Positions 9,549-19,015 are shown, numbered from the stretch's first letter. The stretch is 64,000 nucleotides of DNA from Sulfurimonas sp. HSL3-2 (GCF_039645965.1 NZ_CP147917.1:1612001-1676000), one strand, 5' to 3'. The notes: a model not told the origin generated them from the letters alone. Numbers and translations: made by a program.

Positions 9549-10795
9549 ATTATTTTACTGCAACTGTTCTTTCAAAAGGAAAGAAAGAGGATTACGGATT
9601 TTATGCTGAGAGTAAAAAAGAAGCTCATTATCTTGCAAAGATTAAATTTTCAGGAATTATAATCAAAGTTGTAGAGTCAAAACCTCCTTTAGAGGAACAG
9701 CTCAAACAGTTTAAAGCAAGTTTAACAAAAAATATGAAAAGAAGAAAAGTCAAGCCCGATGCATTGATCGCATCGACGAGACAGTTAGCCGTTATGACAA
9801 ATGCCGGTATCTCGATCCATGACTCTATTAAAGAGATCGCCCGTTCTACAAATGACGATAATTTAAGAGATATTTTTCTCTCAATAGCAGATGATATCAA
9901 CTCAGGGCACAGTCTATCTCACGCTGTAGGTAATTATAGATATGAACTTGGTAATCTTATGTTAGCTATGATAGAACTAGGAGAAAAAACGGGTAATGTT
10001 GCAGAAGCACTCTACTCTCTTTCGGATATGCTCGAAGAAATAAGAGCCAATGTTATTAAATTTAAGAAAGCGATGGCTTATCCAAGAAATGTTATGATCG
10101 CTATGGCTATAGCATTTACAGTGCTAATATCATATGTCGTACCTCAGTTTAAAGCGATCTTTGAAGAGCTGCATGCAAATCTACCACTCCCGACGATAAT
10201 CCTTTTAAAACTTGAATATCTATTCAACAACTTCGGTCCGTATATCTTGGCAGCATTATTTGTTTCCTATGTTGTTTTTAGATATCTTGTTAATAACTAT
10301 CGAAATGTCAGGTACGGTTTTCATAAATTTTTATTAAGAGTCTATCTTATAAAAAATGTTATTAAATTTGCTACTCTTAGTAGATTTACACTTGTCTTTG
10401 CAGAACTAGTACGTGCAGGTATCCCAATAGCAGAAGCGCTTGATACAGCAATTGCAATGATAGATAACCTTCCTTTAAAAGAGAAACTTTCAACAGTGAG
10501 AGCTACCGTTGAAAAAGGGGGTACCCTTAATAACGGACTCAAAGAAACCGGACTTTTTGAAAATATGATCATCCAAATGATAGCAGCAGGTGAGTCAAGC
10601 GGACAGCTTGATGCGATGATGCAAAAAGTAGCAGAATACTATAAAATGCGTTTTGATGCGATTATTGATGGTCTATCTGAAGCCATCGAACCTATTATGC
10701 TTCTTATAATTGCTTGTATGGTCATACTTTTAGCACTCGGTATATTCTTGCCTATGTGGGATATGGGGAACGCAGTTCAAGGAAGAAGAACGTAA
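9545..10795 (+). CDS. GspF/PilC/MshG-type inner-membrane platform protein
   Basis: Polytopic inner-membrane protein on which the ATPase acts. It has two GspF repeats (about residues 75-200 and 275-400), each with the pattern of an 'LA.LT.AGI.I..AL' helix, and three membrane spans (about 180-200, 228-250, 385-408). The second repeat contains FAELVRAGIPIAEALD, typical of the family. 416 aa is normal length. It is the last gene of the cluster; an inverted repeat follows before the convergent helicase gene. Campylobacter CtsF is the likely counterpart. Confidence 0.87.
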   Translation: MNYFTATVLSKGKKEDYGFYAESKKEAHYLAKIKFSGIIIKVVESKPPLEEQLKQFKASLTKNMKRRKVKPDALIASTRQLAVMTNAGISIHDSIKEIARSTNDDNLRDIFLSIADDINSGHSLSHAVGNYRYELGNLMLAMIELGEKTGNVAEALYSLSDMLEEIRANVIKFKKAMAYPRNVMIAMAIAFTVLISYVVPQFKAIFEELHANLPLPTIILLKLEYLFNNFGPYILAALFVSYVVFRYLVNNYRNVRYGFHKFLLRVYLIKNVIKFATLSRFTLVFAELVRAGIPIAEALDTAIAMIDNLPLKEKLSTVRATVEKGGTLNNGLKETGLFENMIIQMIAAGESSGQLDAMMQKVAEYYKMRFDAIIDGLSEAIEPIMLLIIACMVILLALGIFLPMWDMGNAVQGRRT

Positions 10796-10806
10796 ATAGT
10801 CATGCG

Positions 10807-10832
10807 TACATGTAAGAGAACTCTTACATGTA
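10807..10832. terminator. 12-bp inverted repeat between convergent genes
   Basis: TACATGTAAGAG (10807-10818) and CTCTTACATGTA (10821-10832) are perfect complements separated by AA. The element lies between the stops of gspF (+) and uvrD (-). It could act as a bidirectional terminator, but no U-run follows on either strand. Each arm contains the iterated TACATGTA palindrome. Confidence 0.5.
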
Positions 10833-10838
10833 AAGACT

Positions 10839-12923
10839 CTATTCCTCTTCATCCTTCGAAGCTTTTTTGACTAACTTCTTATAATTTTCATCCATCTCAA
10901 TCAGTCCCGCTTCATACAAAAACTGTGAAGCTACAAAATCTATCTTTTTGATCTTGTCATATTTTGCATAGCTGAGATAAAGAATATCTTTTGCACGTGT
11001 CACTGCCACATAAAAAAGCCGTCTCTCTTCATCGATACTACCGCCTCTTGACATCAACTTTCTGTTTGGAAATCTTCCGTCCATCAGATCTATGACATAT
11101 ACTTCTTTATATTCCAGACCTTTGGATGCATGGATACTAAGAAGATGTACACCCTCACCTTGCGTAAGATCTTGAGAACCGAGGATCATGGCATTTAAAA
11201 AACGTTCATGCTCTTTATAAGGCTTTGACAGCTCTTCTAGAAGAATCGCTTTTCTTGTTATTCTTGACTTTGCTTCCTGCTCCTGTTTCTCATCTATAGA
11301 GCCGTCTTTTTGCTGTGCTCTTTTTTGAGCCAGATGATTTACGATATTTTTATACAACTCTGAAGCAGCCATCTTTTTTACTATGGTACGAGGCTGTTTT
11401 ATCCCTTTTAAGTCACGGAACAGCTGATAGAAAAGGTGCAGGAATATCGCTCCGTCTTTTGTCAGTTTCGGGTGTTTTAAAACTACATTTTTTAAAAATT
11501 TATCCTCAAAACCGAGCTTTGCAAAACGCCCTATTGCACCGAGTTCTAAGAAGTCGTCAAAAAGTCCGAGCTGATGATTAAGTGTCCTTTTCTCAAACGG
11601 ATTTGATATAGAGCTGTCCGGTGCATAAAGACCGTAAAAGATCGAACCGTTACCAAGTGTTTTAAGTGCCGTATATATCTCCTTTGCCATCGATGTCCCG
11701 ACACCCTTTGCATACTCAAAAAGGTGTATAAAAGCCATCATATCCGACTCGTTAATAAGAAGTGTGTAAAGGTCAAGCAGAACTTTTATCTCTTTTGAGT
11801 CAAAAAAGCTGGTGCCACCTTTTCTTCTACAGGCGATACCGAGTTCTTTTAATGCTACTTCAATGCCGTCAGCCGAAGAGTTATTTCTAAAGATAACGGC
11901 AATCTCGTCACGTGCAGTCATCGAGTCTCTTATGGAAGCTGCGATATTATGATACTGGTCAAAAAGCTCATCATATGCTATGAGTTTTGGAGGTTGGGCA
12001 TTTGCATCTGTCCTTGTAAACTCCAGAGCTTTTTCATATATACGTTCATTGTAGGAGATCACTTTATTTGCTAAAGATAGGATCGGAATAGTCGAGCGGT
12101 AGTTTTTATTGAGTGTAAATATATTTGCATCACTGAACTTTTTAGCAAAAGTCCCTATGATGGAGATATCTGCACCGTTAAAGGCATAGATGCTTTGGTC
12201 ATAATCGCCGACACAAAAGAGGGACTCCGGTTTCATAGCATCGATAAGGGTACCTTGAAGTGCATTGGTATCTTGATACTCGTCTATAAGTACCTCTTTA
12301 TATCCAAGCTCTTTTGTCTGGCATAGTTCACGCATCTTAATAAGCAGGTCGTTAAAGTTTAAAAAACCGTATTGTGTTTTTAACGCTTCAAACTCATCTA
12401 CGATATCTGCATATATCATCGCAAAAGTTTCATGTTCACCCTGATTTTCTTTTATCCAAGCCTCAAAATCAAGGTTCATCTCCGTATTTTGATAGAATGA
12501 GTAGAGATCATAAAGGTAGTTCCCGCCGTACGGAGTGACTTCTGCAGATATATGCATAAAACTGCGTTTGTCATGCACACTTCGAAATAAAGTTTTCAGT
12601 TCACGCTGCTGTTTTAAAACGACTTTTTTATCCTCTTTTTTCAACCATCTGTAACTTACGGCATGAAAAGTCCCGGCATCTATCTTAGTTGCTATGTCCG
12701 CACCAAAATATTGAGCGACACGCTCTACCATCTCTGCGGCAGCTTTATTTGTAAATGTAAGTAAAAGTATCTCGTTTGGTTTTACGCCGTTATTGAGAAG
12801 ATGTCCGATACGCCCGACGATAGTTGATGTCTTACCGGTACCTGCAGAAGCGATGATAAGGTTGCGGCCGGAAGGTGCAGTTGCTGCTGAAAGTTGCTGT
12901 TCATTTAGACGTGATAGAGGCAA
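10839..12923 (-). CDS. uvrD: UvrD/Rep/PcrA-family superfamily 1 DNA helicase
   Basis: ATP-dependent 3'-5' DNA helicase for repair and replication restart. Motif I ASAGTGKT lies at residues 25-32, motif Ia as LLTFTNKAA, motif II as DEYQDTN (about 217-223), motif III as GDYDQSIYAFNGAD, and motifs V/VI as LLSIHASKGLEY and RRLFYVAVTRA. The 694-aa length is typical of the group. The start is TTG at 12923, preceded by AAAAGGA about 9 bases upstream. Rep, PcrA and UvrD cannot be told apart here, so the symbol is provisional. It converges on the MSHA-like cluster and is transcribed away from fliW. Confidence 0.85.
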   Translation of the reverse strand: MPLSRLNEQQLSAATAPSGRNLIIASAGTGKTSTIVGRIGHLLNNGVKPNEILLLTFTNKAAAEMVERVAQYFGADIATKIDAGTFHAVSYRWLKKEDKKVVLKQQRELKTLFRSVHDKRSFMHISAEVTPYGGNYLYDLYSFYQNTEMNLDFEAWIKENQGEHETFAMIYADIVDEFEALKTQYGFLNFNDLLIKMRELCQTKELGYKEVLIDEYQDTNALQGTLIDAMKPESLFCVGDYDQSIYAFNGADISIIGTFAKKFSDANIFTLNKNYRSTIPILSLANKVISYNERIYEKALEFTRTDANAQPPKLIAYDELFDQYHNIAASIRDSMTARDEIAVIFRNNSSADGIEVALKELGIACRRKGGTSFFDSKEIKVLLDLYTLLINESDMMAFIHLFEYAKGVGTSMAKEIYTALKTLGNGSIFYGLYAPDSSISNPFEKRTLNHQLGLFDDFLELGAIGRFAKLGFEDKFLKNVVLKHPKLTKDGAIFLHLFYQLFRDLKGIKQPRTIVKKMAASELYKNIVNHLAQKRAQQKDGSIDEKQEQEAKSRITRKAILLEELSKPYKEHERFLNAMILGSQDLTQGEGVHLLSIHASKGLEYKEVYVIDLMDGRFPNRKLMSRGGSIDEERRLFYVAVTRAKDILYLSYAKYDKIKKIDFVASQFLYEAGLIEMDENYKKLVKKASKDEEE

Positions 12924-12925
12924 AC

Positions 12926-12956
12926 GGTATAATCCTTTTAAAAAACGGATTATACC
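12926..12956. promoter_or_regulatory. Dyad overlapping the uvrD promoter and RBS
   Basis: GGTATAATCC (12926-12935) and GGATTATACC (12947-12956) form a perfect 10-bp inverted repeat with an 11-nt AT-rich loop. On the minus strand the distal arm supplies an extended -10 (TGG then TATAAT, 12949-12954) for uvrD, and the proximal arm covers the Shine-Dalgarno region. This could be an operator or an RBS-masking hairpin. Confidence 0.45.
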
Positions 12957-12979
12957 AAATTAGACTATATTATCTTATA

Positions 12980-13369
12980 TTATGCCGCTAATGTAAAATT
13001 TTTTAACTGCTCTGCTAATCCAAAATCCGGATAGTCAGTTGCACGAAGAGCGATCTGCCCCATTAGCCCCTTATCTTTATTGAAGATAATAGGTGCTAGA
13101 AAGTTAACTCTTGACTCATTAAGAGGATTTTGAACGACCATGATGTTATACACTAAAACATTTGAAGTCGCATCTATACCAAGAAGAACTTTAGCCGAAC
13201 TTGGCAGGTCAAATGAATACTCTCTTAACATGTACGGATTGACCAATGTAAAAGAGATCGAATCATTTTGATTACTTTTTATAGTTGCAAAAAGATCATC
13301 TACTTCAGTAAACTCCATGCTGCTAATATTCTCAAAACCCAGTATCTCTGTTTTTACTTCGTAAGTCAT
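12980..13369 (-). CDS. fliW: Flagellar assembly factor FliW
   Basis: FliW binds flagellin and the translational repressor CsrA, coupling flagellin supply to translation. The 129-aa protein has the typical opening with a conserved 'ILGFE', the central LVNPYMLREYSFDLP, and the 'NILAPIIFN...GMQ'-like segment (here NFLAPIIFNKDKGLMGQ). The family is a single beta-barrel domain and the length is normal. RBS AAGGAAG precedes the ATG. It lies upstream of uvrD on the same strand with a 56-bp gap and is divergent from valS. No csrA is present in this window. Confidence 0.92.
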   Translation of the reverse strand: MTYEVKTEILGFENISSMEFTEVDDLFATIKSNQNDSISFTLVNPYMLREYSFDLPSSAKVLLGIDATSNVLVYNIMVVQNPLNESRVNFLAPIIFNKDKGLMGQIALRATDYPDFGLAEQLKNFTLAA

Positions 13370-13468
13370 ATTACTTCCTTATGTAATTTCTATATTTTAT
13401 AGGAAAAGCAAAAGGTATTCCAAAACTGTTAATGGCTACATGTAAGGATAATTTCACGTCACTTTGGA

Positions 13469-13474
13469 TATAAT
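13469..13474 (+). promoter_or_regulatory. Extended -10 of valS
   Basis: TTTGGATATAAT ends at 13474, about 36 bp before the valS ATG. The same twelve-base string recurs before the Rrf2 gene. No -35 is evident, as is common in Campylobacterota. Confidence 0.55.
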
Positions 13475-13509
13475 CGCGAAATTTTAATCCACATTTTTAA
13501 GGTATTTTT

Positions 13510-16140
13510 ATGTCCACAAACAGCTATGAACCAAGTAAAGTAGAAGACAGATTTTATAAACTTTGGGAGACAAGAGGCTATTTTGAGATCGACGGAAACA
13601 AAGCGATCCAAAAAGATGATAAAAAATTCGCGATCATGATGCCTCCTCCGAATGTCACTGGAAGTCTTCACATAGGTCACGCTCTTACATTCACACTCCA
13701 AGATATCATCACTAGATATAAAAGAATGGACGGATATAAAACTCTTTGGCAGCCGGGAACCGACCACGCGGGGATCGCTACTCAAAACGTTGTTGAGAAG
13801 CAGATTATGGCTGAGGGTAAGACAAAAGAGGAACTCGGACGCGAAGAGTTTCTAAAACGTGCTTGGGCATGGAAAGAGCAAAGTGGAAATACTATGGTCT
13901 CTCAGCTTCGCAAACTCGGCGTTAGTCCTGCTTGGAAACGTGAGAGATTCACTATGGACGACGGACTTAAAAAAGCGGTCCGTGAAGCATTCGTTCACCT
14001 ATATAATGAAGGTCTTATCATCCGTGGGAACTACATGGTCAACTGGTGTACACATGACGGTGCACTTAGTGATATCGAAGTAGAATACGAAGAACATCAA
14101 GGAAATTTCTACCATATGAAGTATCCGTTTGCAGACGGCAGCGGAGAGATCATCGTAGCAACTACCAGACCTGAGACATACTTCGGGGACACGGCTGTTA
14201 TGGTTCACCCTGAAGATGAAAGATACAAAGACCTCATCGGCAAAAAAGTCAAACTGCCTTTAACTGACAGAGAGATCCCTATCATCGCTGACAGCTACGT
14301 CGATATGGAGTTTGGAACAGGTATGGTTAAAGTAACACCTGCGCACGATCCAAACGACTACGAAGTAGGAAAACGCCATGACTTAGAGTTTATCACGGTA
14401 TTTGACGAAAGCGGTATCCTGAATGACTTTGCAGGCGAGTTTAAAGGCTTAGAGCGTCTTGCAGCGCGCGAAGTGATCGTAAAGCGTCTTGATGAAGAGG
14501 GCTTTATGGAAAAAGTCGAAGAACATACGCATCAAGTAGGTCACTGTTACCGTTGTAAAAACGTAGTCGAACCGTATATCTCAAAACAGTGGTTCATCAG
14601 AAATGAGATAGCAAAAAAATCGATTGAGAAGACAAATGAGGGTCAGGCGAAGTTCTTCCCTCCGCATTGGATCAACAGCTACAACTCATGGATGGGTGAA
14701 CTACGTGACTGGTGTATCTCTCGTCAGCTTTGGTGGGGACATCAGATACCGGTATTTTACTGTTCTTCATGTAACCACGAATGGGCAAGCATGGATGAAA
14801 CTCCTCATGAGTGTCCAAAATGTGCTTCAAAAGAGTTTACACAAGACCCTGACGTCCTAGATACATGGTTCTCATCTGCTCTTTGGCCGTTCTCGACTCT
14901 TGGATGGGGTAACGGCGACAGCGAAATGGATAGACTTTTTGAGACTGACGATTTAAAAGAGTTCTACCCGAACTCTCTACTTATCACGGGCTTTGACATC
15001 CTTTTCTTCTGGGTTGCTAGAATGATGATGATGGGTGAGACTTTTATGGGCAAACTTCCATTTGAACATATCTATCTACACGCTCTTGTACGTGATGAGA
15101 ACGGCGATAAGATGAGTAAGTCAAAAGGCAACGTTATCGATCCTCTTGACACTATCAACGACTATAGTGCGGACATCCTGCGTTTTACTCTGGCGATCAG
15201 TGCGGCTCAAGGGCGTGACATTCGTATGAGTAACGATAAGCTTGAGCAGACTCGTAACTTTACGAACAAACTTTACAATGCAAGTAAATACCTACAGATG
15301 AACGCTGAGACTTTCCCTGATCTTGGCGGATTCTGTCTGGATACAGAGCTTGGAAAGTACATGGTCTCACGTTTGAACGTCGCGACAAAAGAGGTCCGCG
15401 CTTACCTAGACGAGTACAGGTTCAACGATGCTGCTACTGTTATGTACCGCTTCTTATGGAATGAATTCTGTGACTGGGGTATCGAGCTTTCTAAAGCAGA
15501 CAAAGGTTCTATCATCGAGCTTGGAGCTATCTTTAAAGAAGCTATGAAACTGCTTCATCCCTTCATGCCGTTTATCACAGAGTATCTGTATCAGGAACTT
15601 TCAGGCAAAGAGCTTGAAGACACAGACTCTATCATGATCACAAGTTTTCCTACTAAGACAAGAAGACGTGAAGATGAGGAAGCGAAGTTTGAGAGTATCA
15701 TGGATGCTATCGTATCTATCAGACGTGCAAAAGTCCTAGTGGATATGGCAAATCAGAAGATCGTAAAAGCATATGTGAAGATCGACGGTGCGACTGCCGA
15801 AGCTAAAGAGATGATGAAACCGTACATCGCAAAACTTGCAAAAGTCGAAGAGATAGAGTTCTGTGACGCTAAGATCGCTGATGCTGTCAGCGACATCGGC
15901 GAAAAGTGTGAAGTGTTCATTCCGACAGCTTCTATCGATCTTGCTCCTATCATCTCTCGTTTAGAAAAACAGAGCGAAAAACTTGAAAAAGAGATAGGTA
16001 AACTTGCAGGTATGCTTAACAATGAAAGATTCGTTGCAAACGCTCCTGAAGACGTCCTTGCTAAAAACCGCGAAGCACTAGCCGATGCGCAGAGCAAACA
16101 GGAAAAAGTACAAGAGCAGCTAAACTCACTTACAAAATAA
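13510..16140 (+). CDS. valS: Valyl-tRNA synthetase
   Basis: Class I aminoacyl-tRNA synthetase that charges tRNA-Val and edits misactivated threonine. The HIGH-type motif is PPNVTGSLHIGHAL (about residues 45-58) and the KMSKS motif lies at about 535-539. Between them are the CP1 editing domain (about 180-350) and two zinc-like cysteine groups (CYRCKN and CSSCNHEW...CPKC). The C-terminal coiled coil (about 810-876) is typical of ValRS. 876 aa is normal length. It is transcribed alone from an extended -10 promoter. Confidence 0.97.
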   Translation: MSTNSYEPSKVEDRFYKLWETRGYFEIDGNKAIQKDDKKFAIMMPPPNVTGSLHIGHALTFTLQDIITRYKRMDGYKTLWQPGTDHAGIATQNVVEKQIMAEGKTKEELGREEFLKRAWAWKEQSGNTMVSQLRKLGVSPAWKRERFTMDDGLKKAVREAFVHLYNEGLIIRGNYMVNWCTHDGALSDIEVEYEEHQGNFYHMKYPFADGSGEIIVATTRPETYFGDTAVMVHPEDERYKDLIGKKVKLPLTDREIPIIADSYVDMEFGTGMVKVTPAHDPNDYEVGKRHDLEFITVFDESGILNDFAGEFKGLERLAAREVIVKRLDEEGFMEKVEEHTHQVGHCYRCKNVVEPYISKQWFIRNEIAKKSIEKTNEGQAKFFPPHWINSYNSWMGELRDWCISRQLWWGHQIPVFYCSSCNHEWASMDETPHECPKCASKEFTQDPDVLDTWFSSALWPFSTLGWGNGDSEMDRLFETDDLKEFYPNSLLITGFDILFFWVARMMMMGETFMGKLPFEHIYLHALVRDENGDKMSKSKGNVIDPLDTINDYSADILRFTLAISAAQGRDIRMSNDKLEQTRNFTNKLYNASKYLQMNAETFPDLGGFCLDTELGKYMVSRLNVATKEVRAYLDEYRFNDAATVMYRFLWNEFCDWGIELSKADKGSIIELGAIFKEAMKLLHPFMPFITEYLYQELSGKELEDTDSIMITSFPTKTRRREDEEAKFESIMDAIVSIRRAKVLVDMANQKIVKAYVKIDGATAEAKEMMKPYIAKLAKVEEIEFCDAKIADAVSDIGEKCEVFIPTASIDLAPIISRLEKQSEKLEKEIGKLAGMLNNERFVANAPEDVLAKNREALADAQSKQEKVQEQLNSLTK

Positions 16141-16342
16141 CTACATTTTATGTCAAAGCATGTGGAGATAATCCATATGCCGACATTCCTCCAACCCTTT
16201 TAGAACATAATTGTGACTATTGCTAGCATAGTATATGCATTGAAGTAAGTAACTTCATTTAAGCCGCGCAGCAGCATTCTCCATCTCTTTCGGTGCTCAA
16301 ACAAATCTTGAACGGATACAATCCACAAACAAGGACATTGAT
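16141..16342. other. Intergenic region before a hypothetical gene
   Basis: No ORF or RNA gene was recognised here. The stretch contains a 6-bp inverted repeat (TGAAGT 16241-16246 / ACTTCA 16252-16257) and an extended -10-like GGATACAAT ending at 16322, 21 bp before the next ATG, which is preceded by AAGGA. Confidence 0.4.
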
Positions 16343-16882
16343 ATGGGAACACCTATTGATTACATATACGAAAATAAACTAGAATGGCAGCCTTCTTTTA
16401 AAGGTCCACTAGAAGAAGCTGGACGCTTTGGATACAGAGGAGAGCTTGTCATCACTCCGGGTGAGTTTCTTTCACCGGAAAAACAGTTACCACCAAAAAA
16501 GATACTAAAACAAGCCATAGTCGTAACAGATACAGAATCAGCACTCTTTTTTGCAACTGAGCTGGAAGATTTCTCAAACTTTGAGACTGCATTTGAGCTA
16601 TATAAAGATATACTCACACCGGCAACACTAGTCACACTTTTTATCGATAATCTTCTTAGTGATGCAATATTTGAATATAACGGCATCACTATAAATGCAT
16701 TTTCTTTAGATGAAAGTTCTGTATGGAACGAACTTATCTCTCATGCAGATCTTGATAAAAAAGAACTCAAACGCATGGGTGCCGAAGAGAAACTAGACAG
16801 CATCTATGACGGGATCAAAGCAGCCACTCTCTTTGGAAAAAAGATGTCATATGAAGAGGCTTGCGCTCTAAAGATGGATTAA
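16343..16882 (+). CDS. Conserved-looking hypothetical protein
   Basis: Protein of 179 aa with no recognised family, signal peptide or membrane span. It has an acidic, soluble composition: an N-terminal part with GYRGELVITPGEF, a middle alpha/beta stretch, and helical ends. The start is supported by an AAGGA Shine-Dalgarno 9 bases upstream and a -10 at 16317-16322. It is a single-gene unit followed by a strong hairpin at 16890-16913. Codon use resembles the neighbours. Confidence 0.6.
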   Translation: MGTPIDYIYENKLEWQPSFKGPLEEAGRFGYRGELVITPGEFLSPEKQLPPKKILKQAIVVTDTESALFFATELEDFSNFETAFELYKDILTPATLVTLFIDNLLSDAIFEYNGITINAFSLDESSVWNELISHADLDKKELKRMGAEEKLDSIYDGIKAATLFGKKMSYEEACALKMD

Positions 16883-16889
16883 CTTTATC

Positions 16890-16913
16890 TTTTAGGCGTA
16901 CTTTCGCCTAAAA
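16890..16913 (+). terminator. Hairpin after the hypothetical gene
   Basis: TTTTAGGCG (16890-16898) pairs perfectly with CGCCTAAAA (16905-16913) around a 6-nt loop, 8 bp after the stop. The A/T ends of the stem could give a U-tract within the stem. There is no long U-run after it. Confidence 0.5.
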
Positions 16914-16987
16914 ACCTCAAACACCCTGCTTCAGAATATTTTAGTTTTTATATGATATAGTTTTTGATATATACATAAAGTCTAACT

Positions 16988-17389
16988 ATGAAAGCCTTAC
17001 TCACAAACAGCATCATCTACTTCATTTTAGTGTTCAGTGTCGGTTTTATACTTGGAACGTTTAGAGTTCTATGGCTGCTTCCTCTTTTAGGAGAGCGTTA
17101 TGCAGAACTTCTCGAGATGCCCTTTATGCTGATAGCAATATATCTCTTTGCCCGCTATATAAACAGCCGTATCATCTCTCTTTCAGGGACAGCTCATCTA
17201 CTTATAGGTCTTACCGCCCTGCTTTTGCTTTTGTCTGTCGAGTTTACCTTAGTACTTGGTATCCGAGGTATCTCATTTACAGAATATTGGCAAAGCAGAG
17301 ACACTGTATCGGGCACTTTTTATATCCTCTCATTGGGTCTATATATGTTGATGCCCTATCTTCTATTTCGTTATTCAAAAAAATTATAA
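16988..17389 (+). CDS. Small polytopic membrane protein
   Basis: Protein of 133 aa with four predicted membrane spans (about residues 8-30, 40-58, 66-90 and 105-128) and a basic C-terminus. No family motif was recognised. It starts 106 bp after the hypothetical gene and ends 82 bp before sulP. It may be an independent unit: a weak TATAGT-like -10 lies about 20-30 bp upstream. Confidence 0.55.
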   Translation: MKALLTNSIIYFILVFSVGFILGTFRVLWLLPLLGERYAELLEMPFMLIAIYLFARYINSRIISLSGTAHLLIGLTALLLLLSVEFTLVLGIRGISFTEYWQSRDTVSGTFYILSLGLYMLMPYLLFRYSKKL

Positions 17390-17427
17390 ATATGGTTTTA
17401 ACAAGCCAGACTTCATAACTCTTTAGG

Positions 17428-17433
17428 TACAAT
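17428..17433 (+). promoter_or_regulatory. Probable -10 of sulP
   Basis: TTTAGGTACAAT ends at 17433, 37 bp before the TTG start of the SulP gene, in the same GG-N-TAYAAT context as other promoters in the window. Confidence 0.4.
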
Positions 17434-17470
17434 TTCACAATTTTACTTTCCATTTTTAAAGGTCAGAAGT

Positions 17471-19015
17471 TTGTTTGATATAAGAAAATACAACACATCC
17501 AACATCAAAAACGATATCCTCTCAGGACTTGTTGTTGCTGTTGCTCTTGTCCCTGAAGCGATCGCATTTGCATTCATAGTCGATGTAAGCCCGATAGTAG
17601 GTCTTTATACCGCTTTTATACTTGGTCTTATCACTGCCATCATTGGCGGTAAACCGGGAATGATAAGTGGTGCTACGGGTTCTGTTGCAGTAGTACTTGT
17701 CGGTCTTACGCTAGAGTCACGTTCTTTGCTTATCTCTCAAGGACTCAGCGGTGATGCTTTAGCCTTTGGTGTCTTACAGTACATCACGCTTGCTGCCGTA
17801 TTGGCAGGACTTATCCAGATAGGTGCAGGAGTGTTCAAACTTGGAAAATTCATCCGTCTGGTCCCGCTTCCAGCTATCTACGGATTTGTAAACGGTCTTG
17901 CTATCGTCATCGCTATGGCACAGTTCAAGTTCTTTGAAGATCAGGGGTATGCTATGTATATCCTTGTCGGTATCACGATGCTTATCATGTACTTTTTACC
18001 TAAAGTCACAAAAGCTGTACCATCAGGACTTATCGCAATCATCGGACTTACCATCGTTGTCTATTACCTGCATATAGATACGATGCTTGTCGGTGATATG
18101 GCAAATCTGACTGAATTTAAAGGTCAGCTTCCTTCGTTTCATATACCAGATACGATCCTAAGTTTTGAAGCAATCAAGATGGTTCTTCCATATGCCGTTA
18201 TCGTAGCTATGGTAGGTCTTATCGAATCACTTCTGACTCTTTCGGTACTTGATGAGATGAGCGAGACAAGAGGAAGTGCGAACAAAGAGTGTATCGCTCT
18301 AGGAACAGGGAATGTTACGTGCGGGATCTTCGGCGGTATGCCAGGATGTGCGATGATCGGTCAGTCTATCATCAACTTCACTTCAGGCGGTCTTGGACGT
18401 CTTTCAGGTGTGACGGCAGCCATCGGGCTTATGGTGCTTGTCGCATCTCTTACAGACACGCTCAACATCATCCCTATCGCAGTACTTGTTGGGATCATGT
18501 TTATGGTCAGTATCGGGACATTTGAGTGGAGCAGTTTCTCTCATCTTAAACACATGCCAAAAGAGGATGCATTTGTCGTTGTATCCGTGACACTTATCAC
18601 AGTCTTTTTTGACCTTGCTACAGCCGTGATAGCGGGTGTCATCATCTCGGCTCTTGTATTTGCATGGAAACATGCACGTATCTACGCGAAAGTAAGTTTT
18701 ACAGATGACGGGACAAAGATATATGAACTTGACGGTCCTCTTTTCTTTGGTTCATCTACTTCGTTTATGGATATCTTCGATGTTGAGAATGACAGTGAGA
18801 GAGTTATACTGGAGTTTAAAAATGCACGTGTTATGGACTCATCAGGCGTCGAGGCTATAAACGTTATAACGAAGAAGTATGAAGATACCGGCAAAACACT
18901 TATGCTCCGTCATCTCAGCCGCGACTGTAAAGAGTTACTTATAAAAGCGGGAAGACACTGCACATTCGTCGAAGCCAATGACGACCCGACTTACAAAGTC
19001 GCATACAACTACTAA
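17471..19015 (+). CDS. SulP/SLC26-family anion transporter with STAS domain
   Basis: Inner-membrane anion transporter. The family moves sulfate, bicarbonate or dicarboxylates, and the substrate cannot be told here. Twelve to fourteen membrane helices occupy about residues 15-400, including the conserved 'VALPEAIAFA' early segment and a GGMPGCAMIGQS repeat region. A cytoplasmic STAS domain follows at about 410-510, with the ARVMDSSGVEAI motif. The start is TTG at 17471 with AAAGG upstream; there is no in-frame ATG nearby. The stop overlaps the stop of the convergent GGDEF gene. Confidence 0.85.
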   Translation: MFDIRKYNTSNIKNDILSGLVVAVALVPEAIAFAFIVDVSPIVGLYTAFILGLITAIIGGKPGMISGATGSVAVVLVGLTLESRSLLISQGLSGDALAFGVLQYITLAAVLAGLIQIGAGVFKLGKFIRLVPLPAIYGFVNGLAIVIAMAQFKFFEDQGYAMYILVGITMLIMYFLPKVTKAVPSGLIAIIGLTIVVYYLHIDTMLVGDMANLTEFKGQLPSFHIPDTILSFEAIKMVLPYAVIVAMVGLIESLLTLSVLDEMSETRGSANKECIALGTGNVTCGIFGGMPGCAMIGQSIINFTSGGLGRLSGVTAAIGLMVLVASLTDTLNIIPIAVLVGIMFMVSIGTFEWSSFSHLKHMPKEDAFVVVSVTLITVFFDLATAVIAGVIISALVFAWKHARIYAKVSFTDDGTKIYELDGPLFFGSSTSFMDIFDVENDSERVILEFKNARVMDSSGVEAINVITKKYEDTGKTLMLRHLSRDCKELLIKAGRHCTFVEANDDPTYKVAYNY

